Source of the DNA: [Clostridium] ultunense DSM 10521
Lineage (GTDB): Bacteria > Bacillota > Clostridia > Tissierellales > Tepidimicrobiaceae
DNA: 35,053 bases
Assembly: GCF_000511955.1 (NCBI RefSeq)
Contig: NZ_AZSU01000002.1
Location: 450,697-485,749, forward strand
Reading direction: 5' to 3'
Part shown: piece after piece, positions 1 to 7,762 of the stretch
Numbering within the stretch: the first letter of the stretch is position 1
Layout of the letters: each line of letters begins with the position of its first letter
Made by a program: the position numbers and the translations under genes
Notes under the pieces: generated by a model
Database searches by the model: none
Seen by the model: the letters and a program-made list of their open reading frames with translations, nothing else
What the model was told of the DNA's origin: nothing

Positions 1-273
1 TATACGTCAAAGGAATATCGTGAAACAGTGGAATCAAAGCAATTTAAACTATCGTATAGTGCTAAAGGTTGTCCTTATGACAACGCCTGTATAGAAAGTT
101 TTCATGCAATACTAAAAAAAGAATGCGTATATCTTAATACATTTATAGATCATAATCATGCTAAGTTAATATTATTTCAATATATAGAAGGATTTTATAA
201 TAGAAAAAGGATTCATTCATCAATCAACTACATGACTCCAGATGAATATGAGAATCTATGTAGAGTAGCATAG
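1..273 (+). CDS. IS3-family transposase (orfB), C-terminal end, partial at left edge
   Basis: The frame is open from base 1 and gives the last ~90 residues of an IS3/IS150-type OrfB integrase core (rve family), which cuts and joins DNA during transposition. The visible part starts at the YTS of the usual SDxGSQYTS block. It carries the third catalytic acid in ACIESFHAILKKE (E followed seven residues later by K), and ends with the family signature YNRKRIHSSINYMTPDEY. The upstream catalytic aspartates lie outside the window. The right-hand copy (34774-35053) has the same sequence. Confidence 0.9.
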   Translation, partial: YTSKEYRETVESKQFKLSYSAKGCPYDNACIESFHAILKKECVYLNTFIDHNHAKLILFQYIEGFYNRKRIHSSINYMTPDEYENLCRVA

Positions 274-322
274 CTTGCTTTAGATTTTGAGCCTGAGGGG
301 ATGATAGCCACCCGTAGGGCTT

Positions 323-447
323 GCCATTGATAAGCCAATAAATAAATGCTACAATATTCCACCACGAAGGCACAAAACATAGCTTGCTTTGAGTTTATCG
401 CCTTCGGGTAGAAACCTAAAAGCATTTATGTTTGGATTGTCAATGGT
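323..447 (+). other. Nested inverted-repeat fold in the non-coding IS tail
   Basis: The 229 bases between the transposase stop and the IS end hold perfectly nested complementary arms: 324-330 with 440-446 (7 bp), 342-350 with 421-429 (9 bp), and 365-371 with 400-406 (7 bp), the last extended by 361-363/407-409 across one bulged base. A 13-base direct repeat CATAGCTTGCTTT occurs at 269-281 and again in the apical loop at 378-390. The same fold is at 34600-34724 in the right copy. It could be a stable RNA or DNA hairpin. Any role is unknown. Confidence 0.45.
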
Positions 448-502
448 GGCGGAGACCCACAAAAAAACCTAAATTTTTGTCCAAACTATTGACATAGATC
501 CA

Positions 503-634
503 GTAGCAATTTTATTCGTCTATAATTCAATGGAAGGAATTAATATTACAGGAAATATAATAAGGATTTTAATACCTGCAATGGCAGGACTATTGGCTTA
601 TATGGGAACGGCTTTTAAACTATTTAGAGTCTAA
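503..634 (+). pseudogene. C-terminal remnant of a gene cut by the IS
   Basis: Directly after the IS end an open frame runs 43 codons to a TAA at 632-634. The peptide contains the hydrophobic stretch IIRILIPAMAGLLAYMGTAF and ends KLFRV, like the last membrane helix of an integral membrane protein. No start codon with a ribosome binding site precedes it on this side, so it is read as the tail of a gene disrupted by the IS. Its last 15 bases overlap the end of the convergent eamA-type gene. The family cannot be told from so short a piece. Confidence 0.45.
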
Positions 635-1525
635 AAAGTTTGTTCCCAATACCCCAGCAACAATTAAAATGGAGCCGATAATATGGTAAGAGTACAATTT
701 TTCTCCTAGAATTAGGGCGCCAGCCAATATAGAAATAATGGTACCTAAGTTGGAAAACACGCTCATTTTAGAAGCTTGGATTTTAGATAAAATATAATTA
801 GTAAGCAAAGATGTGCATAAAGAGGATAATACTCCAAGGTATAATATGGCTAAAACAAAATCTATATTTCCTAATGGTGCCAAAAAACTGCCAACTGTAC
901 CATTTATCAAATTTTTTACAAAGGCAACTATATTGAAAGCAATGAAACTGATAATAATCATTATATAGCTTAGCTCTATACCGCTAAAATCCTTGGTTAA
1001 AATCCTAGCCAATACGCTATATCCGGAAAAAGATAGTGCAGATAATAGTAACAATAGTATACCTTTTAATCCAGTAAGTTCTATAGATGAACTGGTCATT
1101 ATTACTATATATATAACACCTGATACGGATAGTATAATAGATAATTTTTGGAATATACTAGTTTTTTCTTTTAAAAAATAGCTGGCTAAGATCAAAGTGA
1201 AGATGGGGGCTGATGCTTGCATAATTCCTGCTTCAGAGGATGAAGCATATTTTAGACCAAAGGTTTGAAAACTAAAGAACAACAGTGGATATAATAGGGC
1301 TAGTGGAAGGATCCTTTTGATTTTATTTTTATCATATTTCAGATTAATCCATTTGAATAATATAGGTATTAATATTGCTATAAAGGATGCAGTAAAACGA
1401 TAAGCCAATATATCCAAAGGGTCTGCAGAATTTAAAGCTATTTTACCAAATAGGAAAGAAAACCCAGTGATTATAGAATATAATATAGCTGCAAGATAGA
1501 CTCGACCATTATTAGTAGTTTCCAT
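620..1525 (-). CDS. EamA/DMT-family transporter
   Basis: A 301-residue integral membrane protein with about ten hydrophobic helices in two similar halves, as in drug/metabolite transporters (EamA, formerly DUF6). Recognisable points are AYRFTASFIAILIP in the first half, ASSSEAGIMQASAPIFTLIL at the end of the first EamA repeat, and SKMSVFSNLGTIISILAGAL in the second. Such proteins usually export amino acids, nucleosides or other small metabolites; the substrate cannot be predicted. The start is supported by AGGAGG seven bases upstream (minus strand). It is transcribed alone towards the left IS and converges on the remnant gene at 503-634. Confidence 0.9.
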   Translation of the reverse strand: METTNNGRVYLAAILYSIITGFSFLFGKIALNSADPLDILAYRFTASFIAILIPILFKWINLKYDKNKIKRILPLALLYPLLFFSFQTFGLKYASSSEAGIMQASAPIFTLILASYFLKEKTSIFQKLSIILSVSGVIYIVIMTSSSIELTGLKGILLLLLSALSFSGYSVLARILTKDFSGIELSYIMIIISFIAFNIVAFVKNLINGTVGSFLAPLGNIDFVLAILYLGVLSSLCTSLLTNYILSKIQASKMSVFSNLGTIISILAGALILGEKLYSYHIIGSILIVAGVLGTNFLDSK

Positions 1526-1627
1526 AAAAACCTCCTATATACTTAGTACATAAATAATATCATTTATTGGTAGGGTAAATCAAGTATTATGGAAGATTGG
1601 TATTAATCAATGGTTTTCCTATTGCAG

Positions 1628-1656
1628 TTGTTATATGGATTTGGATATACTATAAA
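1628..1656 (+). promoter_or_regulatory. Sigma-A-type promoter for the HepT-like/MNT pair
   Basis: TTGTTA (1628-1633), 17 bases, then TATAAA (1651-1656), about 50 bases upstream of the first gene of the pair. Spacing is ideal and both boxes differ little from consensus. Confidence 0.55.
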
Positions 1657-1709
1657 TAGTAGTATTGCCTAATGTAAATTTAGCTAATAATAGATTGGGG
1701 GCTGATTTT

Positions 1710-2111
1710 ATGAACCAAAAAGAAATTAGATGGCGTCAAAGATTTGAAAATTTTGATAAAGCTTATAAGCAATTTCAATCTGCTATTTTAGACTTTGGTA
1801 ACCTAAATATATTGGAAAAAGAGGGATTAGTTCAAAGATTTGAATATACATTTGAGTTAGCTTGGAAAACGTTAAAAGACTATTTAGAATCTCAGGATGT
1901 AATAGTCAAATTTCCAAGAGAAATAGTAAAATCTGCCTTTCACTATGAAATTATCCAAGATGGAGAGGTGTGGATGGATATGCTAGAAAACCCCAATCTA
2001 TTAGCTCATACCTATAATAGGGAACGTTTTAATTTTGCTGTAAAAAAGATAAAAGAAGAATATTATGGTGCTATATTACAAGTACATAACTATTTAGGAG
2101 GAAAAATATGA
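1710..2111 (+). CDS. HI0074/HepT-like nucleotidyltransferase-partner protein
   Basis: A 133-residue helical protein of the HI0074 family (four-helix HEPN-like fold) that partners the small nucleotidyltransferase encoded directly downstream (ATGA overlap). In HepT-MntA toxin-antitoxin modules the HEPN partner is an RNase with a conserved Rx4HxY motif, and MntA silences it by adding AMP to the tyrosine. Here the motif region reads ENPNLLAHTYN: N96, H100 and Y102 are kept, but the arginine position is proline (P95). The ATG at 1710 follows GGGGG eight bases upstream; an in-frame ATG at 1665 lacks such a site. It may be a toxin, an inactive partner, or a substrate-binding subunit of unknown role. 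Confidence 0.8.
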   Translation: MNQKEIRWRQRFENFDKAYKQFQSAILDFGNLNILEKEGLVQRFEYTFELAWKTLKDYLESQDVIVKFPREIVKSAFHYEIIQDGEVWMDMLENPNLLAHTYNRERFNFAVKKIKEEYYGAILQVHNYLGGKI

Positions 2112-2422
2112 ATTTTGGTATACCGTCAAAGAGTATGAGCTTAATTATTAATGCTTTGGTACAGAAAGAAGAAATTGAAAAGGCCCTTATTTTCGGAAGC
2201 CGAAGCATGGGAAATTATAAGAATGGTTCTGATGTAGATATAGCCATATTCGGAAAGGATATTACAATGGAAATATTAAACCAATTGAGGATTGAATTAA
2301 ATGAAAAATTGCCCTTGCCTTATTATTTTGATATTGTCCACTATGATTCCTTAGAACATGATAAATTGAAAGAACATATTGATAAATATGGGAAGGTATT
2401 GTATGAGAAAGGAGTTAAATAA
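2108..2422 (+). CDS. MNT-type minimal nucleotidyltransferase (MntA-like)
   Basis: A 104-residue polymerase-beta-fold nucleotidyltransferase. The catalytic signature is complete: GS at residues 30-31, then DVD with D42 and D44 (GSx10DxD), and a third aspartate at D75 in PYYFDIVHYD. MntA antitoxins use this site to AMPylate their HEPN partner. The start overlaps the stop of the upstream gene (ATGA), so translation is probably coupled and the two proteins made together. Length is normal for the family, and a terminator follows at once. Confidence 0.85.
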   Translation: MNFGIPSKSMSLIINALVQKEEIEKALIFGSRSMGNYKNGSDVDIAIFGKDITMEILNQLRIELNEKLPLPYYFDIVHYDSLEHDKLKEHIDKYGKVLYEKGVK

Positions 2423-2460
2423 ATCAGGGACTAGTTCCTGATAGTCCCTGATTTATTATT
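2421..2460 (+). terminator. Bidirectional hairpin terminator
   Basis: Arms 2421-2431 (AAATCAGGGAC) and 2444-2454 are perfectly complementary (11 bp, 12-base loop), with A/T-rich flanks on both sides. It lies between the convergent MNT and SleB-like genes and can serve both. Confidence 0.8.
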
Positions 2461-2465
2461 ACTTA

Positions 2466-3161
2466 TTATTGGTAGAATACATGTCCACCGATTTTTGATA
2501 CATAAGATTTGTTTTTCACAATCCAAGTACCAGCTGCTTTATTTGGGTTAAAGAAATATGTTGAATTTCCAACGGGCCTCATACCATTTAATGAATCTTT
2601 TGCAGCATTAATACTTTCTTGAGAAGGGGTGTTGTAAATAGTGCCATCAGCAACAGGACTGAATTGAGGAATGCTTCCATAGTATTCGAATATAACATTA
2701 TATATGGTATTGGGAAACTCTTTAGAATTTACTCTGTTTAAAATTACGTTCCCAACAGCTACCTTTCCTTCATAAGGTTCCCCACCAGCTTCTGCTTCAA
2801 TAATTCGAGCCAGCCAGTATATATCCCCAGTATTATAATTTCTAATATTTGTCCCTTCTCTTGATGGACTAGAACTGCTGTATAAGGTCCTTATTGTTTC
2901 TGGTCCTGCAATACCATCAATTCTTATTCTATGGTCTATTTGAAAATTGATTACAGCTTTTTCTGTTATCTTTCCAAATATTCCATCTAAATAATAATGG
3001 TAGTAACCTTTTTGATTTAATGCTTTTTGGAGCCTCAAAACATCTTCACCACGATGACCATAATATAATGTTCTACTAGACCCACTAGCTAAAGTAGGTG
3101 TAGTAAAAACCACCAAAATTAGCAGGACCAAAATAATATGTGATATTTTGTTTCTTTTCAT
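2466..3161 (-). CDS. SleB-like spore cortex-lytic/cell wall hydrolase
   Basis: 231 residues: a hydrophobic N-terminal signal peptide (about 1-26, ending PTLASG), a peptidoglycan-binding domain of the PG_binding_1 type (about 33-92, with LQKALNQKGYY and DGIFGKITEKAVINFQ), and a C-terminal Hydrolase_2/SleB domain (about 112-231). The catalytic-type glutamate region reads ARIIEAEAGGEPYEGKVAVG and the domain ends in GGHVFYQ. SleB enzymes are exported lytic transglycosylases that cut spore cortex or vegetative peptidoglycan. AAGGAG lies eight bases before the ATG. A cyclic-di-AMP riboswitch sits directly upstream, so a vegetative wall-remodelling role is as likely as germination. Confidence 0.88.
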   Translation of the reverse strand: MKRNKISHIILVLLILVVFTTPTLASGSSRTLYYGHRGEDVLRLQKALNQKGYYHYYLDGIFGKITEKAVINFQIDHRIRIDGIAGPETIRTLYSSSSPSREGTNIRNYNTGDIYWLARIIEAEAGGEPYEGKVAVGNVILNRVNSKEFPNTIYNVIFEYYGSIPQFSPVADGTIYNTPSQESINAAKDSLNGMRPVGNSTYFFNPNKAAGTWIVKNKSYVSKIGGHVFYQ

Positions 3162-3179
3162 TTTACCTACTCCTTCCTA

Positions 3180-3280
3180 AACTTAGTTTCCGAAGTTAGC
3201 TTTCAAATAGGGGCAAACCCCTCCAGTTGGTTCCCTCGTACCTAAAAATTTAGGATTCAGCTGTTACTTGATTTACAACA
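3180..3280 (-). promoter_or_regulatory. Cyclic-di-AMP riboswitch (ydaO/yuaA type)
   Basis: Read on the minus strand, the leader carries the conserved blocks of this class in order: GCTGAATCC, GGTACGAGGGAACCAA, GGGG followed by a U/C-rich part, and GCTAACTTCGGA, then the gene's ribosome binding site. Ligand binding normally turns expression off, and cell-wall hydrolases are known targets in Firmicutes. A predicted promoter lies immediately upstream so that the transcript starts at the riboswitch. The 3' end runs almost into the SD sequence and no obvious intrinsic terminator follows, so control could act on translation. Outer boundaries are approximate because the P1 stem is weak by eye. Confidence 0.82.
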
Positions 3281-3288
3281 TAGGTGTT

Positions 3289-3317
3289 ATTATATAAGAA
3301 AATAAATATTATGTAAA
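3289..3317 (-). promoter_or_regulatory. Promoter of the riboswitch-sleB transcript
   Basis: On the minus strand TTTACA (3312-3317), 17 bases, then TATAAT (3289-3294). Transcription would begin near 3282, just at the 5' side of the riboswitch. Confidence 0.65.
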
Positions 3318-3449
3318 CAGGCTAAGCTTAAATACCAGAAATTACATTTTTCCCAATCTTATCCCATTTCTGTTTTACTAGCCCCCTTATGGGTAAAATA
3401 GTATTATAGGTATATTACAATTAAATCTTCAATAAGGAGAGGTGCAAAC

Positions 3450-5336
3450 ATGAATTTTCCAAATGCAAATATCTTAGAAGTAGATTTAACCAAGGGTACT
3501 ATTAAGAAGACTATATTAGATGGAGAAACCCATAGACTCTATCCAGGGGGTTCTGCTCTAGGTACCTATATATTATTAAAAGAGTTAAAACCAAAGGTGG
3601 ATCCCCTTTCGCCAGATAATGTTCTAGTTTTATCCGTTTCTCCATTTACGGGACTTCCTATAGCGGGGGCTAATAGGATAACTGTAACTACTAAAAGCCC
3701 ATTAACCAATGGTATAGGGGATAGTCAAGCTGGAGGTTTTTTCCCTGCTTATTTGAAGGGAAATGGTTGGAATGCTTTAGTGTTTAAGGGAAAGGCAGAA
3801 AAACCGGTGTATTTATACATAGACGGCGATGAAATAGAGTTGAAAGACGCTTCAAAGATATGGGGGGAAGTTACCGGAGAGGCAGAAAGATTGATAAGAG
3901 AGGATTTAGGTATAGAGGATATAGATATAGCTCAAATTGGACCTGGAGGCGAAAATCTAGTAAAGTTTGCAAATATTATCAATATGTGTAATAGGGCCAA
4001 CGGTAGAAATGGCACAGGAGCAGTAATGGGTTCTAAAAATTTAAAAGCCGTAGTTGTAAAGAAGAAACTAGGCCTTAAACCGGCTGATGAAGAAAATTTC
4101 AAAACACTAGCTAGAGAAGGTGTAGATAGATTTAATAATAGCCATGGATTACAGCAATTAGGAGAGCATGGTACCAATAGAGGCCTTATTAGTCATCATA
4201 AAAATGGATTTTTAGCTACTAGGAATTGGATATCTGGATATTTTCCTGAAGGAGCAGAAAATATCACTGGAACTACTATGACTGAAACCATATTAAAGAA
4301 AAGGGATACTTGTTATGCCTGTCCGGTAAGGTGTAAAAGGGTAGTAGAAATAGAAGGAAAAGTTGACCCTCTCTATGGCGGACCCGAATATGAAACAGCA
4401 GCAGCACTAGGTTCTTATTGTGGTATTACTAATTTGGAAACCGTTGCGATTGCAAACCAATTATGTAATATGTATGGATTAGATACTATATCCTGTGGTG
4501 CTACCATATCCTTTGCCATGGAATGTTTTGAAGAGGGGATATTGACCAAGGAAGATACAGATGGATTAGAACTGACCTTTGGAAACGATGAAACATTAAT
4601 TAAACTAATAGAAAAGATTGGGAAAAGAGAAGGGATAGGGAATCTATTAGCAGAAGGAAGCTATAGAGCAGCAAAGGAAATAGGTAAGGGTGCTGAGAAA
4701 TATAGTATGACTGCAAAGAAGCAAGAATTACCTGCCCATATGCCTCAGTATAAACCTTCCTTAGGATTAATATATGCAGTAAATCCCTTTGGAGCTGACC
4801 ATCAATCTTCAGAACATGACCCAGTCCTTACATTACCTCCAGAAAGTCAGGCAAGGAAGAACTTAGCCATGATAGGAATTTATAAGGGGTATGATGACAA
4901 TTTTGAATTAGACGATGAAAAGACTAGGTTTGCTTTTAATACTCAATGTCTTGAATCTACCATAGATACATTATCCCTATGTCAATTCCTATGGGGAGTT
5001 GCGACTTTATACGGACCAAAGGATCTAGTCTCATTAGCTAAATATGGCATAGACTGGGATACTTCCCTTTATGAGCTTATGGAAATAGGTGAGAGAAAGG
5101 TAAATATGATGAGATATTTCAATGCTAGGGAAGGATTTACCAAAGAAGATGATACTTTACCTGAAAGACTTTTTGAGCCTTTCAAAGATGGACCTTCTAA
5201 AGGAGCAGCTTTAGATAGAGAAAAATATGAAAAATCAAAAGAATTATATTATGAAATAGCAGGCTGGGATAAGGAAACGGGTAATCCAACAGAGGGAACT
5301 TTAAAAAGATTATCATTAGGATGGGTAGCTATATAA
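3450..5336 (+). CDS. Aldehyde ferredoxin oxidoreductase family protein (AOR 1)
   Basis: A 628-residue tungsten/bis-pterin oxidoreductase of the AOR family, cytoplasmic, oxidising aldehydes to carboxylic acids with ferredoxin, or the reverse. The N-terminal AOR domain is present (about 1-205, with GPGGENLVKFANI and RNGTGAVMGSKNLKA). The [4Fe-4S] ligands are C288, C291 and C295 (CYACPVRC) plus the distal C511 in TIDTLSLCQF, whose partner aspartate D506 is kept. The GGPEYET block near 312 holds the active-site glutamate. GGAGAGG lies eight bases before the ATG. It stands alone with a terminator after it. The substrate is unknown; the AOR at 11126 is clearly a different subfamily. Confidence 0.93.
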   Translation: MNFPNANILEVDLTKGTIKKTILDGETHRLYPGGSALGTYILLKELKPKVDPLSPDNVLVLSVSPFTGLPIAGANRITVTTKSPLTNGIGDSQAGGFFPAYLKGNGWNALVFKGKAEKPVYLYIDGDEIELKDASKIWGEVTGEAERLIREDLGIEDIDIAQIGPGGENLVKFANIINMCNRANGRNGTGAVMGSKNLKAVVVKKKLGLKPADEENFKTLAREGVDRFNNSHGLQQLGEHGTNRGLISHHKNGFLATRNWISGYFPEGAENITGTTMTETILKKRDTCYACPVRCKRVVEIEGKVDPLYGGPEYETAAALGSYCGITNLETVAIANQLCNMYGLDTISCGATISFAMECFEEGILTKEDTDGLELTFGNDETLIKLIEKIGKREGIGNLLAEGSYRAAKEIGKGAEKYSMTAKKQELPAHMPQYKPSLGLIYAVNPFGADHQSSEHDPVLTLPPESQARKNLAMIGIYKGYDDNFELDDEKTRFAFNTQCLESTIDTLSLCQFLWGVATLYGPKDLVSLAKYGIDWDTSLYELMEIGERKVNMMRYFNAREGFTKEDDTLPERLFEPFKDGPSKGAALDREKYEKSKELYYEIAGWDKETGNPTEGTLKRLSLGWVAI

Positions 5337-5341
5337 TTGTT

Positions 5342-5368
5342 AAGGTCACCATTGGTGGCCTTATTTTG
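5342..5368 (+). terminator. Terminator after AOR 1
   Basis: Arms 5342-5350 and 5354-5362 pair with one G-U wobble (AAGGTCACC / GGTGGCCTT, three-base loop) and are followed by a T-rich run. Confidence 0.7.
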
Positions 5369-5461
5369 ATTAGGGATATTAATGACTTTGCTTTTTTTAG
5401 GCCTAATTGCTATAATACCAGTTGATAAGTGATAAAATTATTTACAAAATTGGAGGTTGGG

Positions 5462-6139
5462 ATGAATATTTTAAAGAATAATAAAAATATAATAGTTCTA
5501 TGCGATTTTGATGGAACAATAACTACAGAGGATACTAATGTTAAATTATTTAATAAAATTGGCGATAAGGATATTATACAAAAATACAGGGAGAAATATT
5601 ATAACGGTGAAATAGATATAAGAACTTTGTCTAACAATCAATTTGATAGTGTTAAATTATCAAAAGAATCTTATTTAGATTTTATATTAAATGAAATAAA
5701 ATTACAAAGAGGTTTTAAACTTTTCTATACTAATTTAAATAAGTACAAAATACCCTTTGTAATTGTTAGTGGTGGTTATGAAACGGGCATTAGGCCTTTT
5801 TTGAACAAGCATGGATTTAATGATATTCCTATTTATGCAAACAAACTAATCTTTAACGGTGATTCAGTTACCGCACAATATTATGATGAAGAACATTTTC
5901 CAGATTTAATTCGTAAAGATTGTTATAAAGATTTTAAGGTAGAAATTGTTAAGAAATATAGGAAAAAGTATGATAGGATTATATTTATTGGAGATGGTTC
6001 TACAGATATTAACATAGCAGATAAAGTAGATTATCTATTTGCCAAAGATTATCTAAGAGATTACTGTATTAAAAATAATATAGATCATATTGATTGGGAA
6101 GATTTTAATGATGTGAATAAATGGATTTTCAGATATTAA
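5462..6139 (+). CDS. HAD-superfamily phosphatase, MtnX/SerB-like
   Basis: About 225 residues with all HAD motifs: motif I DFDGT (D15 nucleophile, D17 general acid), motif II in IPFVIVSGGY (serine), a basic motif III region around FPDLIRKDCYKDFK, and motif IV GDGSTD. The helical cap between motifs I and II is of the C1 type found in phosphoserine phosphatase and in MtnX (methionine salvage hydroxyketo-methylthiopentenyl-phosphate phosphatase), to which it looks closest. No other methionine salvage gene is nearby, so the substrate is open. The ATG at 5462 is preferred over 5429 because GGAGG lies just upstream of it. Transcribed alone. Confidence 0.75.
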   Translation: MNILKNNKNIIVLCDFDGTITTEDTNVKLFNKIGDKDIIQKYREKYYNGEIDIRTLSNNQFDSVKLSKESYLDFILNEIKLQRGFKLFYTNLNKYKIPFVIVSGGYETGIRPFLNKHGFNDIPIYANKLIFNGDSVTAQYYDEEHFPDLIRKDCYKDFKVEIVKKYRKKYDRIIFIGDGSTDINIADKVDYLFAKDYLRDYCIKNNIDHIDWEDFNDVNKWIFRY

Positions 6140-6263
6140 ATATAATAATGAGTAAATCTTCCTAATAGAAATAGGGATATCTTCATAACGAGTCTTTATA
6201 CCTATGAGTAATTATATTAATTTATTCAAGGTTGATGCCAGGCTTAGAAAGGAGCAATAATTG

Positions 6264-6998
6264 ATGAAATTATTATTAGACATGCATAACCACACTATTG
6301 CAAGTGGGCACGCTTATAGTACTGTCCAAGAAATAGCAGCAATAGCTAGCAAAAAGGGATTAAAATATGTAGGGATAACGGATCATGGGCCTGCAATGCC
6401 AGGAGGACCACATATTTTTCATATAGGAAACCAGAGAATTTTACCAAAGGTGATAGAGGGAGTAGAAATATTGAAAGGTGTAGAAGCTAATATATTAGAC
6501 CAAAAGGGAAGATTAGATATACCCAATAGTATGTTAGAAAACTTAGATATAGTAGCGGCAGGGTTTCACGATGCATGTATAGAACCTTGTGATATAGAAG
6601 GAAACACAAAGGCTCTTTTAAATACTATGAAAAATAAAAACGTAGACATAATAGTTCATCCAGGAAATCCAATTTTTCCAATTGACAAACAAGAATTTGT
6701 ACTTGGTGCAAAAGAAACTAATACTTTAGTTGAGATTAACAATAGTTCATTTTTGCATAGTAGAAAGGGCAGTAAGGAAAACTGTTATGATATAGCCATG
6801 TTGTGTAAAAAACACAGGGTTAAAGTAATCGTGGGTAGTGATAGTCATGTGGCTTTTGATGTAGGAAGATTTGATAAAGCTCTTGAGTTATTAATATCCA
6901 TTGAAATGCCAGAAGAATTAATTATAAACACATGCACTGATAGGTTTGTAGATTATTTAAAGGAGAAAGGCAAAGCTAGATTTAGTTTTAAAGGATAG
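6264..6998 (+). CDS. PHP-domain phosphoesterase (YcdX-like)
   Basis: 244 residues forming a PHP (polymerase and histidinol phosphatase) domain, a metal-dependent phosphoesterase. Metal-binding motifs in order are HNH (residues 8-10), TDHG, GVEAN, the late histidine in VDIIVHPGN, and GSDSH near the C terminus. E. coli YcdX and related proteins hydrolyse phosphate monoesters; the substrate here is unknown. AAAGGAG precedes the ATG at 6264, a better start than the TTG at 6261. It is monocistronic, and its presumed terminator hairpin has been split by an IS (see 7050-7764). Confidence 0.85.
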   Translation: MKLLLDMHNHTIASGHAYSTVQEIAAIASKKGLKYVGITDHGPAMPGGPHIFHIGNQRILPKVIEGVEILKGVEANILDQKGRLDIPNSMLENLDIVAAGFHDACIEPCDIEGNTKALLNTMKNKNVDIIVHPGNPIFPIDKQEFVLGAKETNTLVEINNSSFLHSRKGSKENCYDIAMLCKKHRVKVIVGSDSHVAFDVGRFDKALELLISIEMPEELIINTCTDRFVDYLKEKGKARFSFKG

Positions 6999-7067
6999 TT
7001 ATTTTAAATAGATATAGATGGTGGAAAATATAAACATATTATTTACGATAAAAAAGCATCCAAAAAC

Positions 7068-7738
7068 TGATGTGAACCCTTTAATCCGGACTTTCGGATA
7101 ATATTAATTATGCGGCTTGTTTCCTATATTCAATAGGTGACAGGCCATTTAATTTCTCTTTTATTCTTTTGTTATTATACCAGTTGATATATCCTTTAAT
7201 TTTTTTCTCCATAGTACATTTCTTGTTTTAATAGCCCAAAGAAATTTTCCTTGGGGAGTTATCTATACAATTTCCTCTTCGAGACATACTTTGTTCAATA
7301 TTTCTGTTTTTTAATCTTTTCACCCATTGTTCATGTTGATAATGAAAGCCTTGGTCAGAGTGAATTGTTAATTTATGCTTCTAATTTATGCTTCTTAGGA
7401 AGCTTTTTAAGAGCATCATCCAAGGCATCTGTGGTAAAATTCACCGTAGGAGCTGTTACCTGGAATTGCCTATATTGTAATACACGAAGCTTAAATTCTC
7501 CAGAGTAAAAAGTCTTTGTAGATTTTATTTTTAGGCCTTCTTCTCCATACTTTTAATAATCATTAATCCAATATCTAATCAAGCCATGATTTATTACATC
7601 ATATTTTTTAGCTACAGACTTGTAACCACCAGTTTCTCCCTTCATGTATTCTTTAACTACTTTTAACTTAAACTCAAATGAATATTTAGACATGATTAAA
7701 CCCCCTAATTCCGTGTCCGGATTTAGGGGGTAACATCA
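7068..7738 (-). mobile_element. Degenerate IS150-like (IS3 family) element with internal deletion
   Basis: Ends are imperfect inverted repeats of about 24 bases (TGATGTGAACCC... at 7068; TGATGTTACCCCC... on the minus strand from 7738), 19 of 24 matching, starting TG and ending CA as in IS3-family elements. At ~671 bp it is about half the usual size. Most of the middle of orfB is missing, and several frameshifts and stops break the rest. It is a different element from the one at the window ends. No clear 3-bp target duplication is visible; CATCA repeats at the right end blur the boundary. Confidence 0.82.
7108..7693 (-). pseudogene. Broken IS150-type transposase (orfA start fused to orfB end)
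   Basis: From the minus-strand ATG at 7691-7693 the frame reads MSKYSFEFKLKVVKEYMKGE, a typical orfA helix-turn-helix start. It hits a premature TAA after WINDY, then resumes as KYGEEGLKIKSTKTF. It then jumps to the late part of orfB (SDQGFHYQHEQWVKRLKNRN, SMSRRGNCIDNSPQ) and ends around LSPIEYRKQAA only if frameshifts are corrected. A short duplication (ATTTATGCTTCT twice near 7370-7400) breaks it further. It cannot produce an active transposase. Confidence 0.82.
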
Positions 7739-7762
7739 CATCACATCAAAGGAGATGCTTTT

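Larger units (their letters stand above)
1..502 (+). mobile_element. IS3-family (IS150-like) element, 3' part, left copy
   Basis: Bases 1-502 are the exact reverse complement of 34545-35046, so the same element lies at both ends of the window. It holds the end of a DDE transposase gene (stop at 271-273) and a long non-coding tail. The inner boundary reads ATCCA at 498-502 here and TGGAT at 34545-34549 in the other copy, fitting the TG...CA ends of IS3-family elements. The 5' part, with orfA and most of orfB, lies outside the window, so target duplications cannot be examined. Confidence 0.9.

Noticed and set aside
228-425. A 65-codon minus-strand frame in the IS tail, repeated at 34622-34819
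   Set aside because: It lies opposite the transposase end and the folded tail, has no ribosome binding site, and is duplicated only because the IS is.
7251-7508. An 85-codon plus-strand frame within the dead IS
   Set aside because: It is antisense to recognisable orfA/orfB remnants and has no homologous features of its own.
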